A stretch of DNA of 6,835 nucleotides. Source: Nitrospira sp. (GTDB lineage Bacteria > Nitrospirota > Nitrospiria > Nitrospirales > Nitrospiraceae). Below are positions 6,589 to 6,835 of this stretch, piece by piece (the first letter of the stretch is position 1; each line of letters begins with the position of its first letter). The notes under the pieces were generated by a model. That model saw nothing but the letters and a program-made list of their open reading frames with translations. It did no database searches and was not told the origin of the DNA. A program made the translations under genes and the position numbers. The stretch is from positions 1-6,835 of the forward strand of contig JANYBU010000036.1 in assembly GCA_025360665.1 (NCBI GenBank), read 5' to 3'.

Positions 6589-6835
6589 TTAGGAGTCGGA
6601 TCGGTCGGTCGGGGTGCTGGCCATCGCCATGGCAGGAAGGGATGCCTTGCATTCCTGGACCACGCGCGCAAAGAGTTCGGTCAATTTCGGTTCGAAGTGG
6701 GTGCCGGCGTGCGAACGCATCTGTTGGCAGGCGTCATCAATCGAGAGGGGCGTCCGGCCAGGAAGTTCCGCGGTGAGATGGTCGAACGTTTGGGCCAGAC
6801 AGACGATGCGGGCTAGTTGAGGAACTCCTTCTTTC
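6589..6835 (-). CDS. C-terminal end of an HD-GYP-like phosphohydrolase domain protein (partial at right edge)
   Basis: The minus strand is open from the right edge to a TAA at 6589-6591, giving the last 81 residues of a protein. The segment GVPQLARIVCLAQTFDHLT, then TPLSIDDACQQMRSHAGTHFEPKLTELF, follows the end of HD-GYP domains, whose usual pattern is IPl-ARI-vaDvfDALTsdRPYR, then the GthFDP motif. HD-GYP proteins are mostly cyclic di-GMP phosphodiesterases, often response regulators. The usual Asp of the vaD motif is Gln here and RPYR is not kept (AELPGRTP), so catalysis is doubtful. The HD and GYP residues and any receiver domain lie beyond the window. The last 20 residues are a loose Ala/Ser/Thr/Pro tail. 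The gene converges on recN with only 9 bases between the stops and no obvious terminator. A different HD-superfamily protein is the main alternative. Confidence 0.72.
   Translation of the reverse strand, partial: KEGVPQLARIVCLAQTFDHLTAELPGRTPLSIDDACQQMRSHAGTHFEPKLTELFARVVQECKASLPAMAMASTPTDRSDS

Noticed and set aside
6576..6820. Short + frames after recN (66 and 68 residues)
   Set aside because: They lie opposite the minus-strand HD-GYP-like tail, which has family-like sequence, while these frames have none.
1..6835. A previously undescribed defence, mobile or biosynthetic system
   Set aside because: All long genes are recognisable core functions with intact motifs; no transposase, integrase, toxin-antitoxin pair, CRISPR array or unknown gene cluster is present.

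Overview
This looks like an ordinary chromosomal housekeeping stretch of a Gram-negative (diderm) bacterium. An lptD gene implies a lipopolysaccharide-bearing outer membrane, and the sequence is moderately GC-rich. The protein flavour and the gene order accD-folC-lptD-trx-recN suggest a Nitrospira-like member of the Nitrospirota. That assignment is inference from memory of such genomes and was not searched.

Layout: the left edge holds the 3' half of accD (acetyl-CoA carboxylase beta subunit). It is followed on the + strand by folC (folylpolyglutamate/dihydrofolate synthase) and, one nucleotide after folC ends, by lptD (outer-membrane LPS translocon). A 270-base gap separates lptD from the next CDS. 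Its first part (about 4274-4430) is a nested inverted-repeat element built from a 9-base phased repeat, and its second part carries a convincing sigma70-type promoter and a strong ribosome binding site for a small thioredoxin gene. recN (SMC-like DNA repair ATPase) follows thioredoxin after 21 bases and is probably co-transcribed with it. At the right edge, the C-terminal end of a minus-strand gene converges on recN. It reads as the tail of an HD-GYP-type phosphohydrolase domain with degenerate key positions.

How the genes fit together: accD-folC-lptD look like one transcription unit (fatty-acid precursor supply, folate metabolism, LPS export), and trx-recN like a second one started by the promoter near 4438-4465 (redox maintenance and double-strand-break repair). 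No mobile element, tRNA, rRNA, CRISPR array, toxin or defence gene is visible. I see no new multi-gene system. The points most worth a second look are the structured repeat between lptD and trx, the unusual cysteine arrangement of LptD, and the degenerate HD-GYP tail.
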